From Noviluteimonas lactosilytica (lineage in GTDB: Bacteria > Pseudomonadota > Gammaproteobacteria > Xanthomonadales > Xanthomonadaceae), in contig NZ_JAJGAK010000001.1 of assembly GCF_020866925.1 (NCBI RefSeq), positions 434,001 to 498,000 on the forward strand: 64,000 nt of DNA, read 5' to 3'. The notes beneath the pieces are model-generated. The model worked only from the letters and a program-made list of their open reading frames with translations. It made no database searches and was not told the DNA's origin. Position numbers and translations under genes: made by a program. The stretch's first letter is position 1; every line of letters starts with the position of its first letter. Shown here in pieces: positions 7,793 through 16,166 of this stretch.

Positions 7793-9481
7793 TCAGGCCT
7801 TGGTCATCGCCGCGACCACATGGTCGCTCATGCCATCGGCCAGTGCCACTTCGCCGAGGAACACCTTGCCCACCCCTTCCTTCTGCAGCATCGCCGCCTC
7901 TTCCTCGTTGTGGCTGCGCACGAGGATCTGGATGTCGGGGTTGAGCATGCGCGCGGTCTCGACCATCTGGCGCACGCTGAAGGTGTCGGGGATCGCGGAG
8001 ACCAGCCACTTCGCGCCGGTGACGTGCGCCTGCACGAGCGTGCCGGGTTCTTCGGCGTCGCCCGACACCGCGGCGAAGCCTTCCTCGCGCAACTGCTCCA
8101 CGCGTTCGCGGCTCTGTTCGACCACGACCACGGGCAGGCCCTGTTCGGTGAGTTGCTGCGCGATGCGCTTGCCCACGCGACCATAGCCGACCAGCACGAC
8201 GTGGCCCGCGAGGTACTTCGCGTCGGTCGTCATCGGCAGCGTCGCGGTGGGATCGACCGGCATCTCCAGGCGACGCGCGAGCGCGGAGTGTTCGCGCAGC
8301 CAGCGCTGCAGGGGTTCGATCAGGCCGAACAACAGCGGATTGATCGCGATCGAGATCAGCGCACCGGCCAGGATCAGGCTGTTGCCTTCCTGCGGCAGCA
8401 GGCCGAGCGACACGCCGAGGCCCGCGAGGATGAAAGAGAACTCGCCGATCTGCGCCAGGCTCGCCGACACCGTGGACGCCGTGTTGAGCGGATAGCGCAG
8501 CAGCAGCACCAGCACCGCGGCGGCGACGGTCTTGCCGACCACGATGATCGAGACCACCGCGAGCACGCGCAGCGGTTGGTCGACAAGGATCATCGGGTCG
8601 AACAGCATGCCGACCGATACGAAGAACAACACCGCGAACGCATCGCGCAACGGCAACGACTCGTGCGCCGCCCGATGCGAGAACTCCGACTCGCGCAGCA
8701 CCATGCCCGCGAAGAACGCACCGAGCGCGAACGACACGCCGAACAGTTCCGCCGCGCCGAACGCGATGCCAACCGCGCAGGCGATGACCGCCAGCGTGAA
8801 CAACTCGCGCGACCCGGTTTCGGCGATCCACCACAACAGGCGCGGCAGGATCTTGCGCCCGGCGACCAGCATGACGACGAGGAAGGCGCCGACCTTCAGC
8901 AACGTCATCGCCAACGCGAGCCAGACGTTACCCTCCCCGCCCTCGGCGCGTCCGCCCAGTGCGCCCGCGAGCGGCGGCAACAGCACGAGCACGAGCACCA
9001 TCGCGAGGTCTTCGACCACGAGCCAGCCGACGGCGATGCGCCCGTTCATCGAATCGAGCACGCCGCGCGCCTCCAGTGCGCGCAGCAACACCACGGTGCT
9101 GGCGACCGAGAGGGCCAGGCCGAACACGATCGACTGGCCCCACGTCCAGCCCCACGCGTGCGCCATCACCGCGCCGAGCGACGTGGCCGCCACGATCTGC
9201 AGGACCGCGCCGGGCAACGCGACCTTGCGCACGTCGAGCAGGTCGTCCAGCGAGAAGTGCAGGCCCACGCCGAACATCAGCAGCATCACGCCGATCTCGG
9301 CGAGCTGCGCGGCGAGTCCCGAATCCGCGACGAAGCCGGGCGTGAACGGCCCGATCAACATGCCCGCCACCAGGTAGCCCACGAGCGCGGGCAATCGCAG
9401 CTTCGCCGCGATGAACCCCAGGATCAGCGCACCGCCGAAAGCGGTCGCCAGCGTCGAGATCAGGGCTACTTCGTGGGGCAT
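7793..9481 (-). CDS. ybaL: CPA2 cation/proton antiporter with RCK domain (YbaL/KefB type)
   Basis: 562 residues, close to E. coli YbaL. About twelve hydrophobic membrane segments fill residues 1-390, with 'GVGLHFSLDDLL' and 'WLVVEDLAMV' matching the CPA2 antiporter core; from about residue 410 a TrkA-N/RCK nucleotide-binding domain follows ('GHVVLVGYGRVGKRIAQQL', 'VVVEQSRERVEQL', 'SGDAEEPGTL'). The family exchanges K+ or Na+ for protons under control of nucleotide or thiol signals. ATG 9481 was chosen because GAGGT lies 4-8 bases upstream. The decarboxylase gene begins 4 bases downstream. The YbaL name is by overall similarity to that subgroup and is less sure than the family. Confidence 0.85.
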   Translation of the reverse strand: MPHEVALISTLATAFGGALILGFIAAKLRLPALVGYLVAGMLIGPFTPGFVADSGLAAQLAEIGVMLLMFGVGLHFSLDDLLDVRKVALPGAVLQIVAATSLGAVMAHAWGWTWGQSIVFGLALSVASTVVLLRALEARGVLDSMNGRIAVGWLVVEDLAMVLVLVLLPPLAGALGGRAEGGEGNVWLALAMTLLKVGAFLVVMLVAGRKILPRLLWWIAETGSRELFTLAVIACAVGIAFGAAELFGVSFALGAFFAGMVLRESEFSHRAAHESLPLRDAFAVLFFVSVGMLFDPMILVDQPLRVLAVVSIIVVGKTVAAAVLVLLLRYPLNTASTVSASLAQIGEFSFILAGLGVSLGLLPQEGNSLILAGALISIAINPLLFGLIEPLQRWLREHSALARRLEMPVDPTATLPMTTDAKYLAGHVVLVGYGRVGKRIAQQLTEQGLPVVVVEQSRERVEQLREEGFAAVSGDAEEPGTLVQAHVTGAKWLVSAIPDTFSVRQMVETARMLNPDIQILVRSHNEEEAAMLQKEGVGKVFLGEVALADGMSDHVVAAMTKA

Positions 9482-9609
9482 CGGCACCTCGCTTTCGGGG
9501 ATGTCCATCCTACAACTGAACGGGGAGTGGCCTTCACGCCATTTCTCAGAATGCATTCAGCACTACAGCCGCCAACTGCACGCATCCCGACAACACAAGA
9601 AGGTGTGTC

Positions 9610-10824
9610 ATGCGTCTCCATCGCACCGCAGTCCTCGCAGGCGCCCTCGGCCTCGCCTTCGCAGGCGGCGCGTTCTCGCCCGACACCTGGGCGCGCCAGA
9701 ACGACGCGCAACAGCAGGACAAGCACCACGACAAGGGCAAGTCCGACAAGGCGAAGGCCGACAAGGGCAAGTCCTCCGACAAGGGCCACGCGCAGAAGCA
9801 GCGCGAGGACCACGGCAAGGCGCAGGCCGACCGTGCGCGCCATGAAGCGCAGCGTCGCGACGAGCAGGTGCGTCGTGATGGCGAACGTCGCAACGAGCAG
9901 GCGCGTCGTGATGCCGAACGTCGCAACGATCAGGCACGTCGCGACGCCGAGCGTCGCGATGACGCGCGCCGCGCGGATGCCCGCCGCGACGCCGACCGTC
10001 GCGAAGCCGCGCTTCGCGCCGACGCCCGCCGCGATGCGGAACGTCGCGCCGACGCCCGCCGCGACGCGCAGCGCCGCGATGCCCACGTCGAGCGCGAGAA
10101 CGTCTATCGCGAAGCCCAGCGCCGCGCCGAAGCCGAACGCGCCGCCGATCGCCGCAACGACGCACGCCGCAACGCCGAACGCCGCCGCGTCAGCGAACAG
10201 GAACGCCAGCGCCGCTATTCGATGCAGCGCCAGCGCGACGCCGAGTACCAGCGCTACCTGTCCGCGCGCCGCGCCGCCGAACAACAGCGCATCGCCGCGC
10301 TGCGCGCCGAACGCCGCGCCCAGCAGTACGCGTACCAGCAGTGGTACTGGCGCGAGCAGAACGCCCTGCGTTCGCGCTGGTCGGCCCCGCGTTACGCGAA
10401 CGACCCGTACTACTACGCGCCGGTGAGCTATCGCTATGCCCGCGACGGCCGCTACTACGACATCAACCGCTATCAGGCCGACCTGCTTCGCCAGGCCGTG
10501 CGTTACGGCTACGAGATGGGCGCGCGCGCGGGCATCGCCGACCGTCGCGACGGCTGGCGCAGCGACTGGCGCAACAATTACGCCTACCAGGACGCGAGCT
10601 ATGGCTACAACGGTTACTACGTCGATCGCCGCGAGTACAACCATTACTTCCGCGAAGGCTTCCGTCGCGGCTACCAGGACGCGTATCGCAACGACTACCG
10701 CTACGGCACGTACTCCGGTCGCGACGATTACTACAACAACGGCAACTACTACGGATCGAACGATCCGGTCGCCGTGATCCTGACCAGCGTGCTGCAGTCG
10801 ATCCTGGGGTTCCAGCAGTACTGA
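9610..10824 (+). CDS. Secreted Arg-rich repeat protein with Tyr-rich C-terminal domain
   Basis: 404 residues of no assigned function. A signal peptide (MRLHRTAV... to about residue 28) is followed by a Lys/Asp/Gln linker (30-70), then about 130 residues (75-205) of degenerate decapeptides of the type 'ARRDAERRDD', predicted to form a long highly charged helix, then a helical Arg/Gln segment, and from about residue 260 a Tyr/Arg/Asp-rich domain with 'RYGYEMGARAGIADRRDGW' and 'YNHYFREGFRRGYQDAYR'. The latter resembles a Gly/Tyr/Arg repeat domain seen in envelope proteins of unknown role. The repeats are visible in DNA as recurring CGTCGCGA/GCGCCGC units. The gene is monocistronic. Confidence 0.85.
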   Translation: MRLHRTAVLAGALGLAFAGGAFSPDTWARQNDAQQQDKHHDKGKSDKAKADKGKSSDKGHAQKQREDHGKAQADRARHEAQRRDEQVRRDGERRNEQARRDAERRNDQARRDAERRDDARRADARRDADRREAALRADARRDAERRADARRDAQRRDAHVERENVYREAQRRAEAERAADRRNDARRNAERRRVSEQERQRRYSMQRQRDAEYQRYLSARRAAEQQRIAALRAERRAQQYAYQQWYWREQNALRSRWSAPRYANDPYYYAPVSYRYARDGRYYDINRYQADLLRQAVRYGYEMGARAGIADRRDGWRSDWRNNYAYQDASYGYNGYYVDRREYNHYFREGFRRGYQDAYRNDYRYGTYSGRDDYYNNGNYYGSNDPVAVILTSVLQSILGFQQY

Positions 10825-10861
10825 GTGCGCCGGCCTTGCAAGGCCGGCCGTCCGAAGCGAA

Positions 10862-11572
10862 TCAGTCGTCGTCGTCGATGTCGTCGAACCCGGCATCTGC
10901 GACGGCGTCTTCGCCCGGGTCGACCGGATCGAGCAACGTGTAGTCGTCGACATCGGGCGAGCGGATGCGCCGCGATACCGGATACGCCTCCAGCGCCGGT
11001 TGCGGCATGTTCGACAGGAAGCGCTGCGCGAACCACGGCCCTTCGATCCAGTCCGCGATCTTGTCCGCGCGCACGAACACCGGTCCGTCGGGCCACAGCG
11101 GCGATGGAATCGCATCGTTCGGCGCCGTCAGCACCGCGAACGAATACACGTGCGGTTCCTCGCGATGCCAGAAGTCCCACAACCCGGCGGCGAACAACAC
11201 GTGCCCCGCCTTCGCCTGGATGAAGTACGGCTGCGGCCCCGACGCGCTGCGATCCCACTTGTAGTACCCGTTCATCGGCACGATGCAGCGCCGCGTTTCC
11301 CACGGGCGCTTGAAGATGCGACTGCGCGGCGCGCGTTCCAGGCGCGCGGTGACGGTCGTGTACTTCGTCTCCGGCAGCTTCGACCAACTCGGGATCAGGC
11401 CCCAGTCGAAGTCCTCCACCACCAGGCCTTCGCCGCGATCGAGCACGACGGCCGCGGGTTTGCGCACGGCGACGTTGTAGCGATCCGGCGACTCCGCGAG
11501 CGCACGCGCGATGTCCTGCGGCACGCCACGCGGCATGCCTTCCTGCGAAAACGACTGCACGAACCGGCGCAT
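10862..11572 (-). CDS. SRAP (YedK/HMCES) family protein lacking the catalytic Cys2
   Basis: 236 residues with the SRAP fold signatures: 'YNVAVRKPAAVV' (conserved Asn at 33), 'WGLIPSW', 'TARLERAP' (Glu at 79), 'RRCIVPMNGYYKW'. SRAP proteins normally begin MCGRF; Cys2 forms a thiazolidine link to abasic sites in single-stranded DNA. Here the protein begins MRRF, so Cys2 is absent, and the conserved His region before 'VFV' reads 'PLWPDGP' with no His. The upstream frame hits TGA at ten codons with no alternative start. The acidic tail ends in DDIDDDD. It is therefore a divergent, probably non-crosslinking paralogue (inference). Confidence 0.85.
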   Translation of the reverse strand: MRRFVQSFSQEGMPRGVPQDIARALAESPDRYNVAVRKPAAVVLDRGEGLVVEDFDWGLIPSWSKLPETKYTTVTARLERAPRSRIFKRPWETRRCIVPMNGYYKWDRSASGPQPYFIQAKAGHVLFAAGLWDFWHREEPHVYSFAVLTAPNDAIPSPLWPDGPVFVRADKIADWIEGPWFAQRFLSNMPQPALEAYPVSRRIRSPDVDDYTLLDPVDPGEDAVADAGFDDIDDDD

Positions 11573-11737
11573 GGGCCGATCGTCACCCGTGTCGCGTCGT
11601 CACGAAGCCAAGACAGGGCCGGGCGCTGAATCGTTCACCCCCGGCCGAGGCATGACCTTCGGCTTGTTGTGATGGACCCCGCACGACGCGAACGCGTGCA
11701 TGCGGGACCCTTGTATCGCCAACCCCCGAGGCGCTGC

Positions 11738-12154
11738 ATGTCCGTCCGTCGTTCGATCGCCTGCCTGTTGCTCGCGTGCGCGCCCGCGCTCGCGTTCGCG
11801 CAGTCGGGCGCAACGTCGGGCGCGCTTCGCATCGGTGCGACGGTGCCGCCGCGCGCGCCCGCGATGCGATCGTTCACCGATTTCCCCGCGCCCGCGCAGG
11901 CCACGCAACTCACGGCGAATCGCTTCGGCGGCAGCTGGCTCGTGCCCGGCGAATTGCGCGCGACGGCGGCGTTCTATCGCGACGCGATGGCGCAGCGCGG
12001 CTACCGCAAGCTCGTCGACGCCGCGAGCGCCGACGTCGTGCAGCTGCACTGGCAGCGCGGCGACGAACGCATCGAGATCCGCCTGCAACCCGTGCTCGGC
12101 GCGGTGCCCGCGGCGCGCATGATCGTCGTCGCGGGCACGTCGAGCGCCGGCTGA
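11738..12154 (+). CDS. Secreted hypothetical protein
   Basis: 138 residues. Signal peptide 'MSVRRSIACLLLACAPALAFAQ' in outline, cleaved after AFAQ, so the product is periplasmic. The mature domain 'GELRATAAFYRDAMAQRGYRKLVDA' plus two beta strands ('VVQLHWQRGDERIEIRLQ', 'ARMIVVAG') resembles a small ferredoxin-like fold found in many envelope proteins, but no named family is recognised. ATG 11738 is chosen for the signal peptide and upstream GAGG; the frame opens earlier at 11669. It is convergent with the CPBP protease gene, 20 bases away. Confidence 0.75.
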   Translation: MSVRRSIACLLLACAPALAFAQSGATSGALRIGATVPPRAPAMRSFTDFPAPAQATQLTANRFGGSWLVPGELRATAAFYRDAMAQRGYRKLVDAASADVVQLHWQRGDERIEIRLQPVLGAVPAARMIVVAGTSSAG

Positions 12155-12174
12155 TCGACAGCAGGCCGAGCCGA

Positions 12175-13914
12175 CTACATCGCCATCATCATGCCGATCG
12201 CCCATGCGTTGTTCAGCGCATGCAGCGCGAACGCCGGCGCGACCGAGCCGGTGCGCCTGGCCAGCCATCCGCAAGCCAACCCCATCACGAGGTAGAACAC
12301 GAAGCGCGGCGGATCCATGTGCAGGCACGCGAACGCGACGGCCTGGATGCCGTTCGCCCACTTGAAGTCGAGATGGCGCGACAAGCCGCCGAGCAGCAGG
12401 CCGCGGAAAACGAACTCCTCGACCATCGGCCCCAGCAACGCAATGACGCCGAACGTCACCAGCACGCCGCCCGCGTCGCGCGCCTCGTCGGCCATCGCCG
12501 CGACCATGCGCACTTGCTCCGTCGACGTATCGGCGTCCATCCCCGCGTACAACGCCCCCAGCACCGTCGTGATCGCGAGCAGCACGAGCCACCAGCCGAC
12601 GATCGACTTCCAGGTACCTCGCCAGATCGCGCGATCACCGAGCAGCGCACGACGGTCGAACACCGGCACCATCGGCAGGAGGAACAGCGCGCTCCCGATC
12701 ATCGACCACGACGCCAGGCGCATCATCGTGGCGCCCCGGAGTTCGCCGCCGTCCAGCAATTCCGGCGCCAGCATCAACGCGGCGAAGGTCTGCACGACCA
12801 CGATCGTCGCCACGCCGTACCACGTGTGCCACAACGTCACACGCGGGAACGGCGACTTCGACGCGCGATGCTGCAGGCGCCGCGCGAGCCCGCGGTAGTG
12901 CACGGGCACGAACACCAAGCCCATGGCCAGCGCCATGGCCATCGCCACCATCAGCAACACGATCGCGGTGCCGAGCATCGTCGGCTGCGCCATCGACGCC
13001 GGATGCGCACCCGCCAGTTTCACGAAGCGCTGGAGCCTGGTGCCGAAGTCTTCGGTTTCCTGCTCGACCTGCGCCAGCGCGGTCGGCCAGTCCTTCGCGG
13101 CCACCGCGACATCGAACCGCAACGCGCGCCACGACGCCGCCTGCGCCGGCGCATTCGCCATTGCGGCCTGCGCGGCCTGCGGCTTCCCCGCGCGCAGCAG
13201 CGCACGCACGCGTGCGTCCTGGTAGACCTCGACGCCTGCGCGCGCGTGCCGTTCGACCTCGCGTTGCGCGGCCTGCGTGTCCGGCAACAGCATCGCGGCC
13301 TTGACGCGCCGGGTTGCGCGCCAATCCAGGTCATCCGGCGGCGTGCGTTCGAGCAGTGCCTGCGCCTTCGCGTATTCCTGCTTGCCGGCGAGATGCGTCA
13401 CGGCTTCGGCGGTCTGCGTCGCATCACCCAGTTCGACGGCACGGAGCGCGTAATCGCCCTTGTCGTCTTCTTCGGCATGTTCGGCCAGCGATGCATACAG
13501 CTGCGCCTGCTGCGGCTTCGGCCACGCCTTCGCTGCGTCCAGCAATGCTTCGCCCTTCTCCAGTGCATCGCCGTCCCAGTCGTTGCCGAGCTCGAACAAC
13601 GCCACGTCCGGCGACGCCGGCCAACGCTTGGCCAACATCTGCGTGCAGGCCTCGTAGTCGGCGGGCGCGGACTCGACCCAGTCGTATTCCGAGTCGGTGT
13701 AGCGGCTGATGAAGTCGCAGCGCGCCACGCCGATCGACGCATCGCCCGGCGCCGCGGCCTGGGCCGCATCGAAGCGCGAGAGCGCATCGCGATACGCCGC
13801 TACCTTGCCCGCCTGCACGGCGCCGGCCGCCGCTTCGGCATCCGGCCTGTCCGCCGCGCAAGCGCCCCCGACCCACAGCGCGAGCAAGCACGCCGCCACC
13901 TTCCCCATCCGCAT
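12175..13914 (-). CDS. CPBP intramembrane metalloprotease with large N-terminal domain
   Basis: 579 residues. The C-terminal 300 residues hold about eight membrane segments and the CPBP (CAAX prenyl protease 2/Rce1-type) motifs: EExxxR at E499-E500-R504, His at 532 in 'CLHMD', and His at 565 in 'ALHALNN'. The N-terminal 300 residues are soluble, begin with an export signal (Cys at the end of 'WVGGAC' may make it a lipoprotein, though the lipobox is imperfect), and are rich in Ala helices suggestive of tetratricopeptide-like repeats. That places the helical domain outside or in the periplasm. GGGGGAG precedes ATG 13914. Bacterial CPBP proteases are linked to bacteriocin immunity and protein maturation; the role here is unknown. 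Confidence 0.88.
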   Translation of the reverse strand: MRMGKVAACLLALWVGGACAADRPDAEAAAGAVQAGKVAAYRDALSRFDAAQAAAPGDASIGVARCDFISRYTDSEYDWVESAPADYEACTQMLAKRWPASPDVALFELGNDWDGDALEKGEALLDAAKAWPKPQQAQLYASLAEHAEEDDKGDYALRAVELGDATQTAEAVTHLAGKQEYAKAQALLERTPPDDLDWRATRRVKAAMLLPDTQAAQREVERHARAGVEVYQDARVRALLRAGKPQAAQAAMANAPAQAASWRALRFDVAVAAKDWPTALAQVEQETEDFGTRLQRFVKLAGAHPASMAQPTMLGTAIVLLMVAMAMALAMGLVFVPVHYRGLARRLQHRASKSPFPRVTLWHTWYGVATIVVVQTFAALMLAPELLDGGELRGATMMRLASWSMIGSALFLLPMVPVFDRRALLGDRAIWRGTWKSIVGWWLVLLAITTVLGALYAGMDADTSTEQVRMVAAMADEARDAGGVLVTFGVIALLGPMVEEFVFRGLLLGGLSRHLDFKWANGIQAVAFACLHMDPPRFVFYLVMGLACGWLARRTGSVAPAFALHALNNAWAIGMMMAM

Positions 13915-14031
13915 CACCGAACTCCCCCGTCCAACGTCGGGCCAGATCTTACGCGACGCTTTCCAAAACGCTGACACGCCCGGCCGCGCAAGCGTTTACC
14001 TTTGGACTTCCCCCACCCGGAAATCCCCCGC

Positions 14032-14304
14032 ATGCGTTGTCCCCATTGCCCAGACGCCACCCTGCTGATGACCGATCGCCAGGGCATCGAGATCGACTAC
14101 TGCCCGACGTGCCGCGGCGTGTGGCTGGATCGCGGCGAACTCGACAAGCTGATCGAACGCGGCGCCACGCAGGCCGCGGCCCCCGCGCAGGGGCAGACGT
14201 ACACGCCGCCGTCGTATCCGCCGCAGCAGCACCAGCAGCCGCAGTACCAGGGCAAGCACCACTACAAGAAGCCGAAGAGCTGGCTGAGCGACATCTTCGA
14301 CTGA
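14032..14304 (+). CDS. Zinc-ribbon (zf-TFIIB type) protein
   Basis: 90 residues. Two CxxC pairs, 'CPHC' at residues 3-6 and 'CPTC' near 24-27, followed by 'RGVWLDRGELDKLIERG', the hallmark of the bacterial zf-TFIIB family. A Gln/Pro/Tyr-rich linker and a basic-aromatic tail 'KKPKSWLSDIFD' follow. The family has no firmly established function. ATG 14032 is chosen because the zinc motif starts immediately; the frame opens at 14002. The GFA gene follows 13 bases later, probably in one transcript. Confidence 0.85.
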   Translation: MRCPHCPDATLLMTDRQGIEIDYCPTCRGVWLDRGELDKLIERGATQAAAPAQGQTYTPPSYPPQQHQQPQYQGKHHYKKPKSWLSDIFD

Positions 14305-14317
14305 CCCGGAGTCGCCG

Positions 14318-14716
14318 ATGCGCACGACGTACACGGGAAGTTGTCATTGCGGCGCGGTGCGTTTCGAGGCCGACATCGACCTCGAACAACCGACGTATCG
14401 CTGCAACTGCTCGATCTGCTCGCGCACGCGCTTCTGGCCCGCGATCGTGAAGTCCGAAGACCTCCGTGTTCTCGACGGCGCGAGCGAGCTCATCGAGTAC
14501 CGCTTCAACTCGATGAACAACTCGCACCACTTCTGCCGTCGCTGCGGCGTGCGTCCGTGGGGCATCGGCGCAATGCCCGATGGCGCGCGCATCTACGGCG
14601 TCAACATCGGCTGCCTCGAAAACGTCCCGCCCGAAGTGCTCGCCGCTGCGCCGATCGTCTACGTCGACGGCGCGCACGACCGCTTCGAGCCGCCCCCCAT
14701 CACCGCATACCTCTGA
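14318..14716 (+). CDS. GFA family zinc protein (Gfa-like, DUF636)
   Basis: 132 residues. The cysteine layout typical of glutathione-dependent formaldehyde-activating enzyme-like proteins is complete: 'SCHCGAVRFE', 'CNCSICSRT', and 'FCRRCGVRPWG'. These cysteines bind two zinc ions. Family members bind or transform S-conjugates, but most lack proven formaldehyde-activating activity, so the reaction should not be assumed. It sits between the zinc-ribbon gene (13 bases upstream) and a VOC gene (13 bases downstream). Confidence 0.9.
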   Translation: MRTTYTGSCHCGAVRFEADIDLEQPTYRCNCSICSRTRFWPAIVKSEDLRVLDGASELIEYRFNSMNNSHHFCRRCGVRPWGIGAMPDGARIYGVNIGCLENVPPEVLAAAPIVYVDGAHDRFEPPPITAYL

Positions 14717-14729
14717 AAGGAAGAAGCAC

Positions 14730-15104
14730 ATGGCCGTCAATGCCGTCGGTTGGTTCGAGATCTACGTGCAGGACATCGATCGCGCGAAAGCGTTCTACGA
14801 AGGCGTCTTCCAGGTGACGCTGGACAAGCTGCCCACCGGCGACGCCGGCGAGATGTGGGCCTGGCCGATGGACCCCGAAGGCGAAGGCGCCGCGGGCTCG
14901 CTGGTGAAGATGGAAGGTGTCCCGTCCGGCGGCATGGGCACGTTGGTGTACTTCAACTGCGACGACGTCGCGGTGGAGGCCAAGCGTGCGGTCGGCCTCG
15001 GCGGGAAGATGTTCAAGGACAAGTTCTCCATCGGCGAGTACGGCTTCATCGCCCTGCTGCACGACACCGAGGGGAACATGATCGGGTTGCATTCGTTGAA
15101 GTAA
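14730..15104 (+). CDS. VOC family protein
   Basis: 124 residues with the glyoxalase-like VOC fold: 'VGWFEIYVQDIDRAKAFYEG' opens the first betaalphabeta module and 'GFIALLHDTEGNMIGLHS' closes the second with the metal-face Glu. Members of this branch are often encoded beside GFA or DGPF genes, but the substrate is unknown. AAAGGAAG lies 9-10 bases before ATG 14730, which overrides the longer frame to 14580 that is a shadow of the GFA gene. It is the last gene of the apparent zinc-ribbon/GFA/VOC transcript. Confidence 0.88.
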   Translation: MAVNAVGWFEIYVQDIDRAKAFYEGVFQVTLDKLPTGDAGEMWAWPMDPEGEGAAGSLVKMEGVPSGGMGTLVYFNCDDVAVEAKRAVGLGGKMFKDKFSIGEYGFIALLHDTEGNMIGLHSLK

Positions 15105-15135
15105 GCTCGGCCACGCCCACTACCGGAGCCACACC

Positions 15136-15665
15136 ATGCGCACCGCCTGCTGCTGTCCGCCATGCTCGTTTCCGGTGCGTTCGCCGCCGCGCCCGCCGCG
15201 GCGTCGGACGCGAAACTCGACCCGCGCTTCGAACCGATCGCCTTTCTCGTCGGCCACTGCTGGGAAGCCGAATTCCCCGGCGGCAAGATGCGCGACGTGC
15301 AGTGCTTCGACGCCCTGTTCGACGGCAAGCTCGTGTCGAACTGGCACGCCGTCGAAGGGTCCGACCCGCTGTACCAGGGCCGCTCGATCTTCAGCTGGGA
15401 CGACGCCAACAAGCGCGTGCGCTACCACTACTTCACCAGCACCGGCGCGGTGAGCGAAGGCTGGTTCGAGAAGAAGGACGAGGGTTACGTCATCCCCGAA
15501 CGCCATGTCTCGCCGGACGGCAGCGTCATCGAACTCGAAAGCCTGTATCGCGCCGAAGGCAAGGACGGCTATCGCGTCACCACGCGCGAGAAAACCGGCG
15601 ACGGCTGGGTCGAGCGGCGCAACATGCTCTACAAGCAGATCGAGCGCCGCGAGCCGCCGAAGTAA
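15136..15665 (+). pseudogene. Secreted hypothetical protein with frameshifted signal peptide
   Basis: From ATG 15162 the frame encodes 167 residues: a truncated hydrophobic start (MLVSGAFAAAPAAASD) and a mature domain with 'FLVGHCWEAEFPGG', 'FDALFDGKLVSNWHAVEG' and 'GWVERRNMLYKQIE', a lipocalin-like strand pattern of unknown function. The natural start appears to be ATG 15136, which has GGAG seven bases upstream, but it is one base out of frame: reading in the main frame upstream of 15162 gives HRLLLSA, exactly the missing core of a signal peptide. So either one base was lost after codon 2, or the base call is wrong. If ATG 15162 is used the signal peptide is short. Confidence 0.7.
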
Positions 15666-15681
15666 TCGCAGCAACAGGGGT

Positions 15682-15740
15682 CAAGAAACAGGGGTCAGAG
15701 CACCTTTTCGCGGAAAAGGTGCTCTGACCCCTGTTTCTTG
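15682..15740. repeat. 59-bp near-perfect palindrome, copy 1 (CAGGGGTCAGAGCAC family)
   Basis: Two 28-base arms (15682-15709 and 15713-15740) are exact reverse complements around a 3-base GCG loop. The core CAGGGGTCAGAGCACC is shared with copy 2 at 16167-16218. An extra direct copy of ACAGGGGTCA precedes the left arm at about 15674. The element lies between the stop of the frameshifted secreted protein gene and the stop of the next, convergent gene, so it can act as a bidirectional hairpin. Confidence 0.9.
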
Positions 15741-15750
15741 CCCCGCCCCC

Positions 15751-16101
15751 TCACAGGCCCCTGCAGGCCTCGTAGACCGCGTCGTCCAGCGCCCGCAGCA
15801 TCTCGAAGTCCCGCGACAGGCCGACTTCGCGCAGCGTCGCTTCGCGGTGCGACTTCGCGTCGTTGCAACGGGCGCGCTTGATGTCGCGTTCGCTCAGGCG
15901 CTGGCCGCCGTAACTCGCGTACGCGGCGTCGTAGGCGGCGCGGTACTCGCGTGCGTCGGTCGCGCGTTCGATCTCCCGCTGGCGTTCGACGTCGCGCGGG
16001 ATGACGGGCGTGGTGACGAGCGTGGCGTCCGTGGACTGCGATTGCGCCCATGTGGCGGGCGCGAGGAGAACGAGGGCGACGGCGAACAGACGGGGGGACA
16101 T
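15751..16101 (-). CDS. Small secreted hypothetical protein
   Basis: 116 residues. Signal peptide MSPRLFAVALVLLAPATWAQ with cleavage after WAQ. The mature part is helical and charged, with one Cys pair candidate ('ARCND' and 'YEACRGL'), and no family is recognised. GGAAGGAG seven bases before ATG 16101 fixes the start. The gene is bracketed by two related palindromes (15682-15740 downstream, 16167-16218 upstream). Confidence 0.75.
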   Translation of the reverse strand: MSPRLFAVALVLLAPATWAQSQSTDATLVTTPVIPRDVERQREIERATDAREYRAAYDAAYASYGGQRLSERDIKRARCNDAKSHREATLREVGLSRDFEMLRALDDAVYEACRGL

Positions 16102-16166
16102 GGCAGGCTCCTTCCAGGTGATCGACATGCCGACGATAACGGCGACGCCCCGCCGCGGTTGACGCG

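Noticed and set aside
9838-10220. Regular short repeats that could be a CRISPR array
   Set aside because: Units are degenerate, coding, contiguous without unique spacers, and translate into a consistent Arg-rich helix.
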